From positions 558,001-622,000 of the forward strand of contig NZ_JAXIVS010000005.1 in assembly GCF_034259325.1 (NCBI RefSeq): DNA of 64,000 nucleotides, in the 5' to 3' direction. Under the pieces are notes generated by a model. The model ran no database searches. It was not told the origin of the DNA and saw only the letters and a list, made by a program, of their open reading frames with translations. This document shows, piece by piece, positions 30,350-40,300 of this stretch (position 1 is the stretch's first letter; each line of letters opens with the position of its first letter). A program made the translations under genes and the position numbers. This DNA is from Hyalangium ruber. Its GTDB lineage: Bacteria > Myxococcota > Myxococcia > Myxococcales > Myxococcaceae.

Positions 30350-31177
30350 ATGTGCCGCCTGTTTGGATTTCGTTCCTCAGTTCCCGCTGCTGTCCATCCC
30401 GCCCTGGTGACGGAGAAGAACTCTCTTGTCATCCAGTCGCGTGAGCACAAGGACGGCTGGGGAATCGCCGCGTATGGAGTCGAGCAGCGCCCCCTCACCG
30501 CGCACGGGGTGGGCCCGGCCCACAGCGACCCGGACTTCCACCGGGTGAGCAGCCTGGTGTCTTCCCACACGGTGGTCGCGCACGTCCGGCAGGCCTCCGT
30601 GGGAGCCGTCGAGCTGCGCAACTCGCACCCCTTCCTGCTGGGCCGCTGGTCCTTCGTCCACAACGGCACGCTGAAGGACTTCGAGCGGCATCGCTCCTCG
30701 GTGGAGGCGCTCATCCGGCCGGATCTGCGCACGAACATTCGCGGGACGACGGACTCGGAGCGCTGCTTCCACATCTTCCTCACCCGGCTGTCGGCGCGCG
30801 GGAACGTGGACGACTCGGTGCGGCTGGAGGACGTGGCCAGCGCGCTGGCGGAGACGATGGGGCTGGTGGCCGCCCTCACGGACGAGCCGGGCAAGGATCG
30901 CTCGGCGATGAACTTCCTGGTGACCAATGGCGAGGTGATGGTGGCCACGCGGCGGCACCGCACGCTCTACATCTCCGACGGTCGCCGCTCGTCGACCTGC
31001 ACGACTTCGGCGCCGATCCGGCACGGCACGCAGCTCAACCAGCTGCTCATCGCCAGCGAGGTGCTGTGCGGCAACCAGACCGCGTGGAACGAGGTCTCCG
31101 AGGAGGAGGTCATCGGCGTGGACGGCAAGCTCGTGCTTCACCGCTGGCGCCTGTCGGATCTCGCGGTGGTGGGCTAG
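30350..31177 (+). CDS. Class II glutamine amidotransferase domain protein
   Basis: 275 residues. Met-Cys at the start (MCRLFGFRS) provides the N-terminal nucleophile Cys of Ntn amidotransferases after Met removal. DGWGIAAYG, VVAHVRQASVG, NSHPFLLGRWSFVHNGTL and TDSERCFHIF are the family motifs that bind and hydrolyse glutamine. It has no acceptor or synthase domain, as in the YafJ/EgtC branch. EgtC cleaves a gamma-glutamyl group in ergothioneine synthesis, but egt genes are not here, so no substrate can be given. A single transcription unit between hutI and the convergent tsaE. Confidence 0.85.
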   Translation: MCRLFGFRSSVPAAVHPALVTEKNSLVIQSREHKDGWGIAAYGVEQRPLTAHGVGPAHSDPDFHRVSSLVSSHTVVAHVRQASVGAVELRNSHPFLLGRWSFVHNGTLKDFERHRSSVEALIRPDLRTNIRGTTDSERCFHIFLTRLSARGNVDDSVRLEDVASALAETMGLVAALTDEPGKDRSAMNFLVTNGEVMVATRRHRTLYISDGRRSSTCTTSAPIRHGTQLNQLLIASEVLCGNQTAWNEVSEEEVIGVDGKLVLHRWRLSDLAVVG

Positions 31178-31189
31178 CGCCCTTCCGGC

Positions 31190-31666
31190 TCACGCGAGCC
31201 AAGCGGTGAGCAGCTCCGCGGGCCTGGGTCCAAAGGCCTCGGCGTGCAGCTCTCGCGCGTCTTCTCCCGAGGGGCGCAGGGTGATGCGCAGGTACTCGCG
31301 CGGCGCCGCCTCGGGGATCCGGTCCAGCCATTCGACCAGCACCGCGCTCTCGCCTCCGAGCAGATCGAGGAAGCCGGTGGCGTACAGCTCGTCATAGTCC
31401 GCGATGCGGTAGAGGTCCGCGTGGTGCAGCGGAATGCGCCCGTTGTACGGGTAGACGATGGCGAAGGTGGGGCTGGCCACCTCGGAGCGTGGCACCTGGG
31501 CTCCCTGGGCCACCCCGCGCACCAGGTGCGTCTTGCCCGCGCCCAGGTCGCCAATGAGCCCGACGAAGTCCCCCGGCTGGAGCAGCTCGCCCAGCCTCAC
31601 GCCAAGGCGGTGCGTCTCCTCGGGAGACTCCGAGCGCACGGTGCGCGTCAGGGTCGGCGCGCTCAT
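31190..31666 (-). CDS. tsaE: TsaE, tRNA t6A-modification ATPase
   Basis: 158-residue P-loop protein that drives the TsaB-TsaD complex making N6-threonylcarbamoyladenosine at A37 of tRNAs reading ANN codons. Walker A GDLGAGKTHL is near residue 38. SPTFAIVYPY and HADLYR (with the switch-like Asp) and LVEWLDRIPE are conserved family blocks. The ATG at 31666 overlaps the stop of nnrDE by four bases (ATGA); a GTG at 31675 would give three more residues. It is the last gene of pdxJ-acpS-nnrDE-tsaE. Confidence 0.95.
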   Translation of the reverse strand: MSAPTLTRTVRSESPEETHRLGVRLGELLQPGDFVGLIGDLGAGKTHLVRGVAQGAQVPRSEVASPTFAIVYPYNGRIPLHHADLYRIADYDELYATGFLDLLGGESAVLVEWLDRIPEAAPREYLRITLRPSGEDARELHAEAFGPRPAELLTAWLA

Positions 31667-33195
31667 CGGTCCCACCGCGTCCAGACGTCACAGAGGCCCT
31701 TGATGAGATCGGTGGCGATGAGCCCCACCTTCCCGCGCTTGCCCGCCGCGAGGTCTCCCGCGAGGCCGTGGACGTAGACCGCCGCCCAGATGGCATCGGG
31801 CACCTGGAAGCCCTGGGCGAGGAACGCGCCGCAGATGCCCGAGAGCACATCTCCCGTGCCTCCGGTGGCCATGCCGGGGTTTCCGGTGGGGTTGATGTAG
31901 AGGTCCCCGTCCGCACTCACGGTGAGGGTCCGCGTGCCCTTGAGGACGAGCGTCACCCCGTGCTCCATCGCGAACTCCCGGGCCAACTCCAGGCGGTGGG
32001 CCTGGACCTCTTTGGTGGAGCGCCCCGTGAGCCGGGCCATCTCGCCCGGGTGCGGCGTGAGCACGACTTGCCGCTTCGCGCCACGCAAGGCGCTCAGGTC
32101 CGTGGCCACGGCGTTGAGCGCGTCCGCATCGAGCACCACGGGCGCCTCCACGCGCGCGAGCAGTTCGGCGATGAGCTTGCCCGTCTCCGGCCCTCGGGGG
32201 ATGCCCGGGCCGATGACCAGCGCATCCTTGCCCTCGGCCGCGGCCAGCAGGGGCTCCAGGTCCGCGAGGCCCAGGGGCCCCGAGGCCTCCAGCGGAATCC
32301 CCATCAGCTCGGGCGCGAAGGACAGGACGGTGTCGACCACCTCCGCGCGGGTGGCCACGGAGACGAGCCCCGCCCCCGAGCGCAGAGCCGAACGGGCCGC
32401 CATGGCCGCGGCGCCCGTCTTGCCCCGGCTGCCCGCCACCACCAGCACGTGCCCGTACGTCCCCTTGTGGGAATCCGCACGACGAGGGGGTAGCACGCCA
32501 CGGGCGTCCGCCTCCTCCACGAGCCTCGGCACCAGCCCGGTGAGGGCATGCAACGTCGCGGGAGAAAGACCGATGTCCACGCGCCGCAGCTCGCCACAGC
32601 GAGAGGCGCCCGGCTCCAGCACCTGTCCCCGCTTCAGCAGCCCAAAGGAGACGGTGACGTCTGCCTCCACACACGGCGTGAAGGCCTCACCGGTATCACT
32701 CTGAAGCCCGGAAGGGACATCGGCGGCCACCACCTTCGCCCCCGCCGCCCGCCACCCGTCGATGCGATGGATGGCATCCGCGAACTCCCCGGCGGGCGCC
32801 CGGCTGAGCCCCGTGCCGAAGAGGGCATCCACCACCACGTCCCCTCTCCCCAGCGTCGGCAGCGCCTCCAAGCCCTGCGCGGTGAAGCCATCGGCCTCGA
32901 GCGCTCGCAGGTTGCGCTTCGCCTCGGCCGTCATCTTCGCCCGGTCGCCCACCAGCGCCACGTCCACGCGCGCCCCACCCTCTCGGAGAAAACGCGCGGC
33001 CACCAGCCCATCCCCACCGTTGTTGCCCGGCCCGCAGACCACGGAGAAGCGCCCACCCGGGCCCGCCACGCTCCGAGCCGCCTCCGCCAACGCCCGGCCC
33101 GCGTTCTCCATGAGCAGCGCCGAGGGCATTCCATGCTGGGCCTCGGCGGCCTGCTCGGCCTCGCGCATCTGTGCGGCGGTGAGGACGCTCTGCAT
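31663..33195 (-). CDS. nnr: Bifunctional NAD(P)H-hydrate repair enzyme (epimerase and dehydratase)
   Basis: 510-residue fusion that repairs damaged NAD(P)HX. The N-terminal half is the YjeF_N epimerase (MENAGRAL, CGPGNNGGDGLVAAR, VVDALFGTGL, ADVPSGL). The C-terminal half is the ADP-dependent dehydratase with KGTYGHVLVVAGS, VIGPGI, VLDADALNA, LTPHPGEMARL and GGTGDVLSG. The domain order and total length match the usual bacterial Nnr. It lies 2 bp after the acpS stop and overlaps tsaE, so the four genes are one transcript. Confidence 0.96.
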   Translation of the reverse strand: MQSVLTAAQMREAEQAAEAQHGMPSALLMENAGRALAEAARSVAGPGGRFSVVCGPGNNGGDGLVAARFLREGGARVDVALVGDRAKMTAEAKRNLRALEADGFTAQGLEALPTLGRGDVVVDALFGTGLSRAPAGEFADAIHRIDGWRAAGAKVVAADVPSGLQSDTGEAFTPCVEADVTVSFGLLKRGQVLEPGASRCGELRRVDIGLSPATLHALTGLVPRLVEEADARGVLPPRRADSHKGTYGHVLVVAGSRGKTGAAAMAARSALRSGAGLVSVATRAEVVDTVLSFAPELMGIPLEASGPLGLADLEPLLAAAEGKDALVIGPGIPRGPETGKLIAELLARVEAPVVLDADALNAVATDLSALRGAKRQVVLTPHPGEMARLTGRSTKEVQAHRLELAREFAMEHGVTLVLKGTRTLTVSADGDLYINPTGNPGMATGGTGDVLSGICGAFLAQGFQVPDAIWAAVYVHGLAGDLAAGKRGKVGLIATDLIKGLCDVWTRWDR

Positions 33196-33197
33196 CG

Positions 33198-33575
33198 CTA
33201 GGCTCGCTCCTGCAGGATGACGGTGGCCGCGGCCACCCCCGCGTCATGGGTCATCGTCAGCAGCGCGTCCACCCGCCGCTGCTCCATCACCTCTCGGGCC
33301 ACGCCGCTCACCACGAACCGAGGCATGCCGGCGCCGCGCACCACCTCCATGTCCCGCCAGCGGATGCCCGGCGGTGCCCCGAGCGCCTTCACCAGGGCCT
33401 CCTTGGCGGCGAAGCGCGCGGCATAGGCGCTGGCCGAGTCGGCCCGAGCCCCGCACAGGGCCCGCTCGGCGTCCGTATACACGCGCTCCAGGAAGCGCTG
33501 GGCGCGCGGGCCCTGGAGGATGCGCTGGATGCGCTCCACCGAGCAGATATCCATCCCCAGGCCGACGATCGCCAT
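33198..33575 (-). CDS. acpS: Holo-acyl-carrier-protein synthase
   Basis: 125-residue AcpS-type phosphopantetheinyl transferase that activates the acyl carrier protein of fatty acid synthesis. Metal-binding Asp is in GLGMDICSVERI, and the second motif is RFAAKEALVKAL with its Glu and Lys. The end has MTHDAGVAAATVI. Size is normal for the trimeric AcpS form. It starts 4 bp after the pdxJ stop. The pairing of pdxJ and acpS is common in Proteobacteria. Confidence 0.95.
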   Translation of the reverse strand: MAIVGLGMDICSVERIQRILQGPRAQRFLERVYTDAERALCGARADSASAYAARFAAKEALVKALGAPPGIRWRDMEVVRGAGMPRFVVSGVAREVMEQRRVDALLTMTHDAGVAAATVILQERA

Positions 33576-33579
33576 CGCC

Positions 33580-34305
33580 CTACCCCGGGTTGCGCATCAA
33601 CTCCAACATCTCACGCACCGCGCGCTCGAAGCCCACCAGCACCGCCCGTCCCACGATGGCGTGCCCGATGTTCAGCTCGTCGATCTCCTTGATACGCGCG
33701 ACCGGCTGCACGTTGTCGTAGTTGAGCCCGTGTCCGGCGGCCACGCTCATGCCCAGCTTCGCGGCGGCCTTGGAAGCGTCGAGGATGCGGCTCAGCTCCC
33801 GCCCCCGCTCGCGCTCGTTGCGCGCCTCGCAGTAGCGCCCGGTGTGGATCTCGATGCGGTCGGCGTCCACCTTGTGCGCCGCGCGCACCTGGTCCAGGTC
33901 CGGATCGATGAACAGCGAGACGGTGATCTCCCCGTCCTTGAGGTTCTTGATGATCTTCGCCACCGACTCGCGCTGACCGGCGACATCCAGCCCGCCCTCG
34001 GTGGTGAGCTCCTCGCGCCGCTCGGGCACCAGCGTCACCACGTCCGGCTTGTACTCGTAGGCGATCTTCACCATCTCCGCGGTGGCGGCCATCTCCAGGT
34101 TGAGCAGCGTCTGGCACGTCTCCCGGAGGATGCGCAGGTCGCGGTCCTGGATGTGGCGCCGGTCCTCTCGCAGGTGGATGGTGATCTGCTGCGCGCCGGC
34201 CAGCTCGGCCAGCGCCGCGGCCGTCACCGGATCCGGATACGTGGTGCGCCGCGCCTGCCGCAGCGTCGCCACATGATCCACATTCACACCCAGTCGCTGT
34301 CCCAT
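33580..34305 (-). CDS. pdxJ: Pyridoxine 5'-phosphate synthase
   Basis: 241-residue TIM-barrel enzyme that condenses deoxyxylulose phosphate with 3-amino-2-oxopropyl phosphate in the DXP-dependent route to vitamin B6. The N-terminal signature [14 protein letters not shown], then [14 protein letters not shown]-type block ([16 protein letters not shown]), [25 protein letters not shown] and GHGLNYDN are all present. First gene of the leftward operon, with divergent start 133 bp from the hybrid kinase. No promoter motif stands out in that gap. Confidence 0.97.
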   Translation of the reverse strand: MGQRLGVNVDHVATLRQARRTTYPDPVTAAALAELAGAQQITIHLREDRRHIQDRDLRILRETCQTLLNLEMAATAEMVKIAYEYKPDVVTLVPERREELTTEGGLDVAGQRESVAKIIKNLKDGEITVSLFIDPDLDQVRAAHKVDADRIEIHTGRYCEARNERERGRELSRILDASKAAAKLGMSVAAGHGLNYDNVQPVARIKEIDELNIGHAIVGRAVLVGFERAVREMLELMRNPG

Positions 34306-34438
34306 GGCCCACTCCTCGTGCGCGCAGGGGGCGCGCCGGCCCTTCTATTGGTGGCTGGCGCGCGGATGTCAACTCATCCTCGCAGCCGCACTCAGTTATA
34401 ACTCTCACGGCTCGTTGAGCATGGGGAGGCAGCGCACG

Positions 34439-37400
34439 ATGTCTCAGGTTCCAGGATTTTCGCTGGGCGAGCTCCTCCACGAGGGACGCCGGTCGGTGCT
34501 GTACCGCGCCACGCGGGTCAGGGACGGGCGCCCCGTCGTCCTGAAGATGATGAACATGGCCATCGCGGCGGAGCGCGTCCTCGTGCGCCTGCGCCATGAG
34601 CTCGAGGTGCTCCGGTTCCTGAATGGGCGGGGTGCCATCCACGCGCTGGAGCTGCTCTCCAACGCGGACCAGCCCGTGCTGGTGCTCGAGGACGTGGGAG
34701 GCACGTCCCTGCGCGCCTGGATGAAGGGCATGGCCCTGGGGGTGCGCGACGCCCTGGTGCTCGGCGGAAGGCTCGTGGCCCAGCTCCAGCAGGTCCATGC
34801 CCAGCGGGTCATCCACAAGGACCTGAACCCCAGCAACATCCTCGTCATCGAGCGTGGGGGCGCGGGCGCCGCTGAGGTCGAGCTGCGGCTGATCGACTTC
34901 GGCATCGCGGCGACGCTCAGCCGGGAGACGCCCTCGTTCAAGAACCCAACCATGGTGGAGGGCACGCTGCCCTACATCGCCCCGGAGCAGACGGGGCGCA
35001 TGAACCGCTCCGTGGACTACCGCGCCGATCTGTACTCGCTGGGGATCTGCCTCTACGAGCTGCTGACGGGGACCGTGCCGTTCACCGCCACGGATCCGCT
35101 GGCGCTGATCTACTGCCACCTGGCCCAGCCGCCCGAGCCGCCCCACGTGCGAAGCGCGACGGTGCCCAAGGCCGTCTCCGCCGTGGTCATGAAGCTGCTG
35201 GCCAAGGATGCCGAGAGCCGCTACCAGTCCCTCGAGGGACTGCAAGCCGACCTGACCCGCTGCCTGGAGCAGCTCGACCAGTCGGGCTGGATCGCGCCCT
35301 TCGAGCCCGGCCTGGATGAGCAGCCCCTGGGCCTGCAGCTTCCCCAGAACCTCTACGGCCGCGAGAACGAGGCCGAGCAACTGCTCGCGGCGTTCTCCCG
35401 TGTGTGCGAGGGGAACGTACCCGGAGCAGGCACAGGGAAGGCCGAGCTGCTCCTGGTCATGGGCGAGTCGGGCGTGGGCAAGTCATCCCTCGTGCGCGAG
35501 CTGCACAAGCCCATCACCCAGCGGCGCGGGCTCTTCCTGGCGGGGAAGTTCGATCCGTACCAGGGCAGCGCCGTGCCCTACTCCGCCTTCGCGCGCGCCT
35601 TCGACGCGTTCTGCCACTACCTGCTCACCGAGAGCGAGGAGGCGCTGGCGGGCTGGCGCAAGCGGATCCTCCGGGCCGTGGGCGAGAACGGCCAGGTCAT
35701 CATCGAGCTCGTCCCCAGCCTGGAGGCCGTCATTGGTCCCCAGCCGGCGCTCTCGGAGCTGGATCCCCTGGCGCGCCAGAACCGCTTCCAGCTCACCTTC
35801 CAGCAACTCCTGAGCGCGGTGTGCCACCCGGAGCATCCGCTGGTGCTCTTCATCGATGATCTGCAGTGGGCGGATGGGGCCTCGCTGAAGCTGCTGGAGA
35901 CCCTGCTGGTCGGCTCCGGAATCAAGAACCTCCTGCTCATCGGGGCCTACCGCGACAACGAAGTGCGGAAAGGCCACCCGCTCCTCCAGTTGATCGAGGA
36001 CACGCTCGTGGCGGGGGTGATGATCTCGACGTTGAGGCTGGGCAACCTGACGGTGGACGACGTCACCACGCTGGTGGCGGATACGCTGAAGAGCGGGCGC
36101 GAGCGGGTCCAGGAGCTGGCGAACCTCGTCTACGCCAAGACCCGGGGCAATGCGTTCTTCGTCCACCAGTTCCTGCACTCGCTCCACGAGGCGGAGCTGC
36201 TGGTGCGCCGCCCCACCCTCTCCCGGAACGAGCAGTGGAGCTGGGACATCACCGCGATCCGGGGGCGCTCGGCCACCGACAACGTCGTCGAGTTCCTCGA
36301 GAAACGGCTCGAGAAGCTCCCCCCTCGTGCGCGAGAAGTGCTGGAGGTGGCGGCCTGCCTCGGAGGGACGTTCGAGCTGAAGACCCTGGCGCTCGTGGCC
36401 AACGCACGCGTGGCTGGCGCCAAAACGCCTCCCGACGGGAGCGCGGAGCAGCTCGAGGTGATGCGCGGACTGCTGCGCGAGCTCTGGCCGGCGATCGACG
36501 AGGAGCTCATCATCCCCAGCGAGCAGGCCTACAAGGTGGTGCGGACCGAGCAGCCCGACGCGGCCGAGCTGGCGCAGTGTAGCTTCTCCTTTCAGCACGA
36601 CCGGGTTCACCAGGCCGTCTACGCCGGCATCCCGGAGCAGCAGCGGCAGCTCCTGCACCTGGAAATAGGCCGGCGCCTGCTCGCCGCGCTCCCGAGCGAC
36701 GTGCTGGAGCGGCGCCTCTTCGAGGTGGCCGACCAGTACACCCATGGACTCCCTCTGCTGACCGACCCGGCGGAGCGCCATCGCCTGGCGGGCATCAACC
36801 TGCGCGCGGGGACGAAGGCGAAGGCGGCCAACGCCCACGGCACGGCGCTGCAGTACCTGCACAACGGCCTGACACTCCTGCCGAACGAGCGCTGGGAGCA
36901 GGACTATGCGCTGACCCTGGAGCTCCACTCGGAGCTGGTCGAGGCGGCCTATCTGAGCGGCGCGTTCGAGCGCATGGAGCAGCATGCGCAGGAGGTGCTC
37001 GCCCACGCCCGCGAGCTGCTCGATGTGATTCCAGTGCAGGTGACCCGGCTCCAGGCCCTCCAGGCCCAGAGCCGCCTCACCGACACGGTGTCCTTGAGCC
37101 TCCTGGTGCTCTCCCAGTTGGGCATCTCACCGCCCGCCAACCCCACGCCGGAGGACCTGGATGCCGCCTTCGCGGCCAACCGGGCCCTGCTGGGAGACAG
37201 GGGCGCGGAGGAGATCGCCGCGCTGCCCCCCATGAGCGATGCCAGGCTCCAGGCGGCGCTGTGGGTGGCGAGCAACAGCGTCTCCACGCTGTGGAACGCC
37301 GCGCCCGCGCTCTACCCGTTCGTCATCCTCGAGCTGATCCAGCGCATGGTGCGCCAAGGCAACACCGCCTACTCCGCCGTCTTCTACGCCAACTACGGAC

Positions 37401-40291
37401 TGATCCGGTGTGCCGCGGCGGATGACATCGACGAGGCGTACCGCTGGGCGCTGATCGCCAACGAGGTGAGTCGCCGGTTCGACACCAAGCGGACCCGCTT
37501 CCGGACGATGTTCGTGGTCTACAACTTCCTGTGGCACTGGAAGCACCCCATCCACGAGATCCTCCGCCCCCTCCGGGAGACGTACACCCTGTCCCTGGAG
37601 AACGGCGATCCCGAGCAGGCCGCCTGGTGTCTCATCGCCCAGGGCATGGCGGCCCTCGCCTCGGGGCGACCGCTGCCCGCGATGAAGGCCATGCTCGAGG
37701 AGCATCTGGCCAGCATCGCCCGGCTCCAGCAACCGCGCACGGCGGAGCTCACCCGGATCTCCCTCCAGAGCACGCTCCTGCTCAGCGGGGAGGCCGAGCG
37801 CCCCTGGGAGATCGTGGGCGAGGTGTATGACGAGCGCATCGCGGTGGAAGGCTATCGCGCCGACAACAACCTCGTGGCGTTGTCGATGCTCTACTGCAAC
37901 CGGCTCATCCACGCCTATCTCTTCGGGCAGTACAAGCGGGGCCTCGAGGATGCGAAGGTGCTCGACACCTGCATCATGGGGCCCGCCGCCACGGTGATTC
38001 CGCCGCTGGTCAACCTCTATGACTCCCTGACGCGGCTGGCGCTGGTGGAGGAGATGGACGCGCAGGAGCGCGCCGCCACCCTGGAGCGGGTGGAGCTCAA
38101 CCAGCAGCGGCTGCGCATGTGGGCCCAGCACGCGCCCATGAACCAGCAGCACCGCTACGAGCTGGTGGACGCGGAGCTCGCCCGCGTTCGAGGCGACCGG
38201 TGGCGCGCCGTCGAGCTCTACCAGGCGGCCATCCGTGGCGCCCACCTCCAGGGCTTCGTTCGGGAGGAAGCGGTGGCCAACGAGCGCGCCAGCCTCTTCT
38301 GGCAGGCCCAGGACAACCCGGAGTACGCGCTCATGCACCTGCGGCGCGCCCGGCGCCTCTATGAGTCCTGGGGCTCCACGGCGAAGCTCGCGGCGCTGAT
38401 GAAGCGCCATGCGCAGCTCGAGCTGATGGCGCCCCTGCAGCGCGCGAGCACGGTGCCGGAGTCCAGCCAGTCCTCGACCGCCCAGAGCTCCTCGCTGGAT
38501 GTGCTGTCCATCATCCGATCCGCTCGCGCCATCTCGAGCGAGATCGTCCTGTCGGACCTGATGCACACGGTGCTGCGCATCATCCGCGAGAACGTGGGCG
38601 CCCAGTACGGCGCGCTGGTGGACTTCGATGAGCGCCAGGGCTGGCTCATCCGCTGCCAGACGGAGAACGAGAGCCGCACGGCCGCCGACCTGCCCATGAG
38701 CGTGCTCCACTATGTCCGTCGCACGCTCAAGCCCGTGGTGCTGGACGACGCCAGCACCCAGCCTCCCTATTCGGTGGATGCGGTGGTGCGCGCCCGGGGC
38801 CTGCGCTCCGTGCTGTGCATCCCCCTGGTCTACCGGGAGCGCCACCATGGGCTGCTCTACCTCGAGAACTCGCTGGCTACCCAGGCGTTCAGCGAGGCCC
38901 GGCAGGGTGTCGTCGAGATCCTCGCCGCCCAGGCCGCGGTCGCCCTGGACAATGCCCAGCTCTACCATCACATGGCGGAGCAGAACCGCGCGCTGGAGTC
39001 CTCCCGCGGAGCGATCGAATCCGCCCAGCGCCAGATCCAGGACATCATCGACAACTCGCCCGCGGTGATCTTCGTGAAGGACCTCGAAGGCCGCTACCTC
39101 CTGATCAACTCGCCCTTCGAGAAGCGCAGTGGCCTCTCTCGCGAGGACCTGCTGGGCAAGCGAGACGCGGACGTCTTCCCGGCCGAGCATGCCCGCAGGC
39201 TCCAGGAGAACGACCGCCGCGTGGCCGAGAGCGGCACCACGCTCGAGTTCGAAGAGGACGTGCAGCAGGGGGACGAGGTACGGACCTTCCTCGCCCTGAA
39301 GTTCCCTATGCGAACGGAGAACCAGCGGGTCTACGCGATCTGCGGCATCTCCACGGACATCACCGACCGCAAGCGAGCGGAGATCGCGCTCCAGCAGGCC
39401 AATGAAGAGCTCGAGCGCCGCGTCAACGAGCGCACCGAGCAGCTCCACGTCGCGCAGCTCCAGCTCGTGGACCGGGCCCGCCATGCGGGCATGTTCGAGA
39501 TCGCCAGCAGCATCCTCCACAACCTCGGCAACGCGCTCAACAGCATCTCCGTCAGCAGCACGTGGCTGCGAGAGCACGTGCAAGCGCTGCCCATCGCCAG
39601 CCTGGGCAGGCTCGCCACGCTGCTCTCTCGCCCCAGCGCGGAGCTGGCGAAGTTCCTCACCGAGGATGAGCGGGGAGTCCACGCCCCCCGGTTCCTGAAC
39701 GAGCTCCATCGCAAGTTCCAGGCCGAGGGCGAGCTGCTCCTCAAGGAGACCGACAACCTGTCCGAGCTGGTCGAGCACGTGCATGGCGTCATCGGCACCC
39801 AGCAACAGTATGCGCGCACCCGAATCACCCTGCGCGAGCGGCTGTGCCTGCACGAGCTCGTCGAGGACGCGCTCCGCCTCTGCGCCATCGGGGGCCACTT
39901 CGACAACATCATCCAGCGCGAATACGGAGACGAGCAGCCGGAGTTGTACGAGCGGCACGTGATCGTCCAGATCCTGGTGAACCTCATCACCAACGCGAAG
40001 AACGCGGTGCTCGAGGCGCAGAGTGGCAACAAGCCGCGCATCACGATCTCGGTTCACCAGGACGCCACCCAGACGACGGTGACGGTGAGCGACAACGGCA
40101 TCGGCTTCGATGAGGGTGTCAAGAGCCGGCTGTTCTCGTTTGGTTTCACCATGCGGGCCAAGGGTCATGGCTTTGGCTTGCACAGCGCCGCATTGAGCGC
40201 CCAATCGCTCGGAGGCCGAATCGAAGCCCACAGCGAAGGGCCAGGGTTGGGAGCGAAATTCCAGCTCATCCTGCCGCGCGCCAGCTCTTGA
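34439..40291 (+). CDS. Giant hybrid Ser/Thr kinase - AAA ATPase - TPR-like - GAF - PAS - histidine kinase
   Basis: 1950 residues. The ATG at 34439 has GGGGAGG 9 nt before it. Order: a complete Hanks kinase (about 5-275; Lys36, HKDLNPSN at 126-133, DFG 153-155, APE), then an AAA/STAND-type ATPase (about 300-600; Walker A GESGVGKS 342-349, Walker B LFIDDLQWAD). A long helical repeat region follows (about 650-1340). Then come GAF (about 1368-1505), PAS (about 1528-1650) and a histidine kinase with H-box LHNLGNALNS (His1694) and HATPase (NLITNAKNA, DNGIGF, GHGFGLHS). There is no membrane segment. The layout resembles HstK-type proteins of cyanobacteria. Both kinase modules look active, so it may couple Ser/Thr and His-Asp signalling; its response regulator is not adjacent. 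Confidence 0.92.
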   Translation: MSQVPGFSLGELLHEGRRSVLYRATRVRDGRPVVLKMMNMAIAAERVLVRLRHELEVLRFLNGRGAIHALELLSNADQPVLVLEDVGGTSLRAWMKGMALGVRDALVLGGRLVAQLQQVHAQRVIHKDLNPSNILVIERGGAGAAEVELRLIDFGIAATLSRETPSFKNPTMVEGTLPYIAPEQTGRMNRSVDYRADLYSLGICLYELLTGTVPFTATDPLALIYCHLAQPPEPPHVRSATVPKAVSAVVMKLLAKDAESRYQSLEGLQADLTRCLEQLDQSGWIAPFEPGLDEQPLGLQLPQNLYGRENEAEQLLAAFSRVCEGNVPGAGTGKAELLLVMGESGVGKSSLVRELHKPITQRRGLFLAGKFDPYQGSAVPYSAFARAFDAFCHYLLTESEEALAGWRKRILRAVGENGQVIIELVPSLEAVIGPQPALSELDPLARQNRFQLTFQQLLSAVCHPEHPLVLFIDDLQWADGASLKLLETLLVGSGIKNLLLIGAYRDNEVRKGHPLLQLIEDTLVAGVMISTLRLGNLTVDDVTTLVADTLKSGRERVQELANLVYAKTRGNAFFVHQFLHSLHEAELLVRRPTLSRNEQWSWDITAIRGRSATDNVVEFLEKRLEKLPPRAREVLEVAACLGGTFELKTLALVANARVAGAKTPPDGSAEQLEVMRGLLRELWPAIDEELIIPSEQAYKVVRTEQPDAAELAQCSFSFQHDRVHQAVYAGIPEQQRQLLHLEIGRRLLAALPSDVLERRLFEVADQYTHGLPLLTDPAERHRLAGINLRAGTKAKAANAHGTALQYLHNGLTLLPNERWEQDYALTLELHSELVEAAYLSGAFERMEQHAQEVLAHARELLDVIPVQVTRLQALQAQSRLTDTVSLSLLVLSQLGISPPANPTPEDLDAAFAANRALLGDRGAEEIAALPPMSDARLQAALWVASNSVSTLWNAAPALYPFVILELIQRMVRQGNTAYSAVFYANYGLIRCAAADDIDEAYRWALIANEVSRRFDTKRTRFRTMFVVYNFLWHWKHPIHEILRPLRETYTLSLENGDPEQAAWCLIAQGMAALASGRPLPAMKAMLEEHLASIARLQQPRTAELTRISLQSTLLLSGEAERPWEIVGEVYDERIAVEGYRADNNLVALSMLYCNRLIHAYLFGQYKRGLEDAKVLDTCIMGPAATVIPPLVNLYDSLTRLALVEEMDAQERAATLERVELNQQRLRMWAQHAPMNQQHRYELVDAELARVRGDRWRAVELYQAAIRGAHLQGFVREEAVANERASLFWQAQDNPEYALMHLRRARRLYESWGSTAKLAALMKRHAQLELMAPLQRASTVPESSQSSTAQSSSLDVLSIIRSARAISSEIVLSDLMHTVLRIIRENVGAQYGALVDFDERQGWLIRCQTENESRTAADLPMSVLHYVRRTLKPVVLDDASTQPPYSVDAVVRARGLRSVLCIPLVYRERHHGLLYLENSLATQAFSEARQGVVEILAAQAAVALDNAQLYHHMAEQNRALESSRGAIESAQRQIQDIIDNSPAVIFVKDLEGRYLLINSPFEKRSGLSREDLLGKRDADVFPAEHARRLQENDRRVAESGTTLEFEEDVQQGDEVRTFLALKFPMRTENQRVYAICGISTDITDRKRAEIALQQANEELERRVNERTEQLHVAQLQLVDRARHAGMFEIASSILHNLGNALNSISVSSTWLREHVQALPIASLGRLATLLSRPSAELAKFLTEDERGVHAPRFLNELHRKFQAEGELLLKETDNLSELVEHVHGVIGTQQQYARTRITLRERLCLHELVEDALRLCAIGGHFDNIIQREYGDEQPELYERHVIVQILVNLITNAKNAVLEAQSGNKPRITISVHQDATQTTVTVSDNGIGFDEGVKSRLFSFGFTMRAKGHGFGLHSAALSAQSLGGRIEAHSEGPGLGAKFQLILPRASS

Positions 40292-40300
40292 GAAACGAGA

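Noticed and set aside
30350-31177. Assignment as ergothioneine enzyme EgtC
   Set aside because: The class II amidotransferase fold fits, but no egtB/egtD genes are near, so the specific role is not supported.
37127-40231. 1034-codon frame antisense to the hybrid kinase
   Set aside because: The sense strand carries GAF, PAS and HATPase motifs throughout; the antisense product shows only compositional bias.
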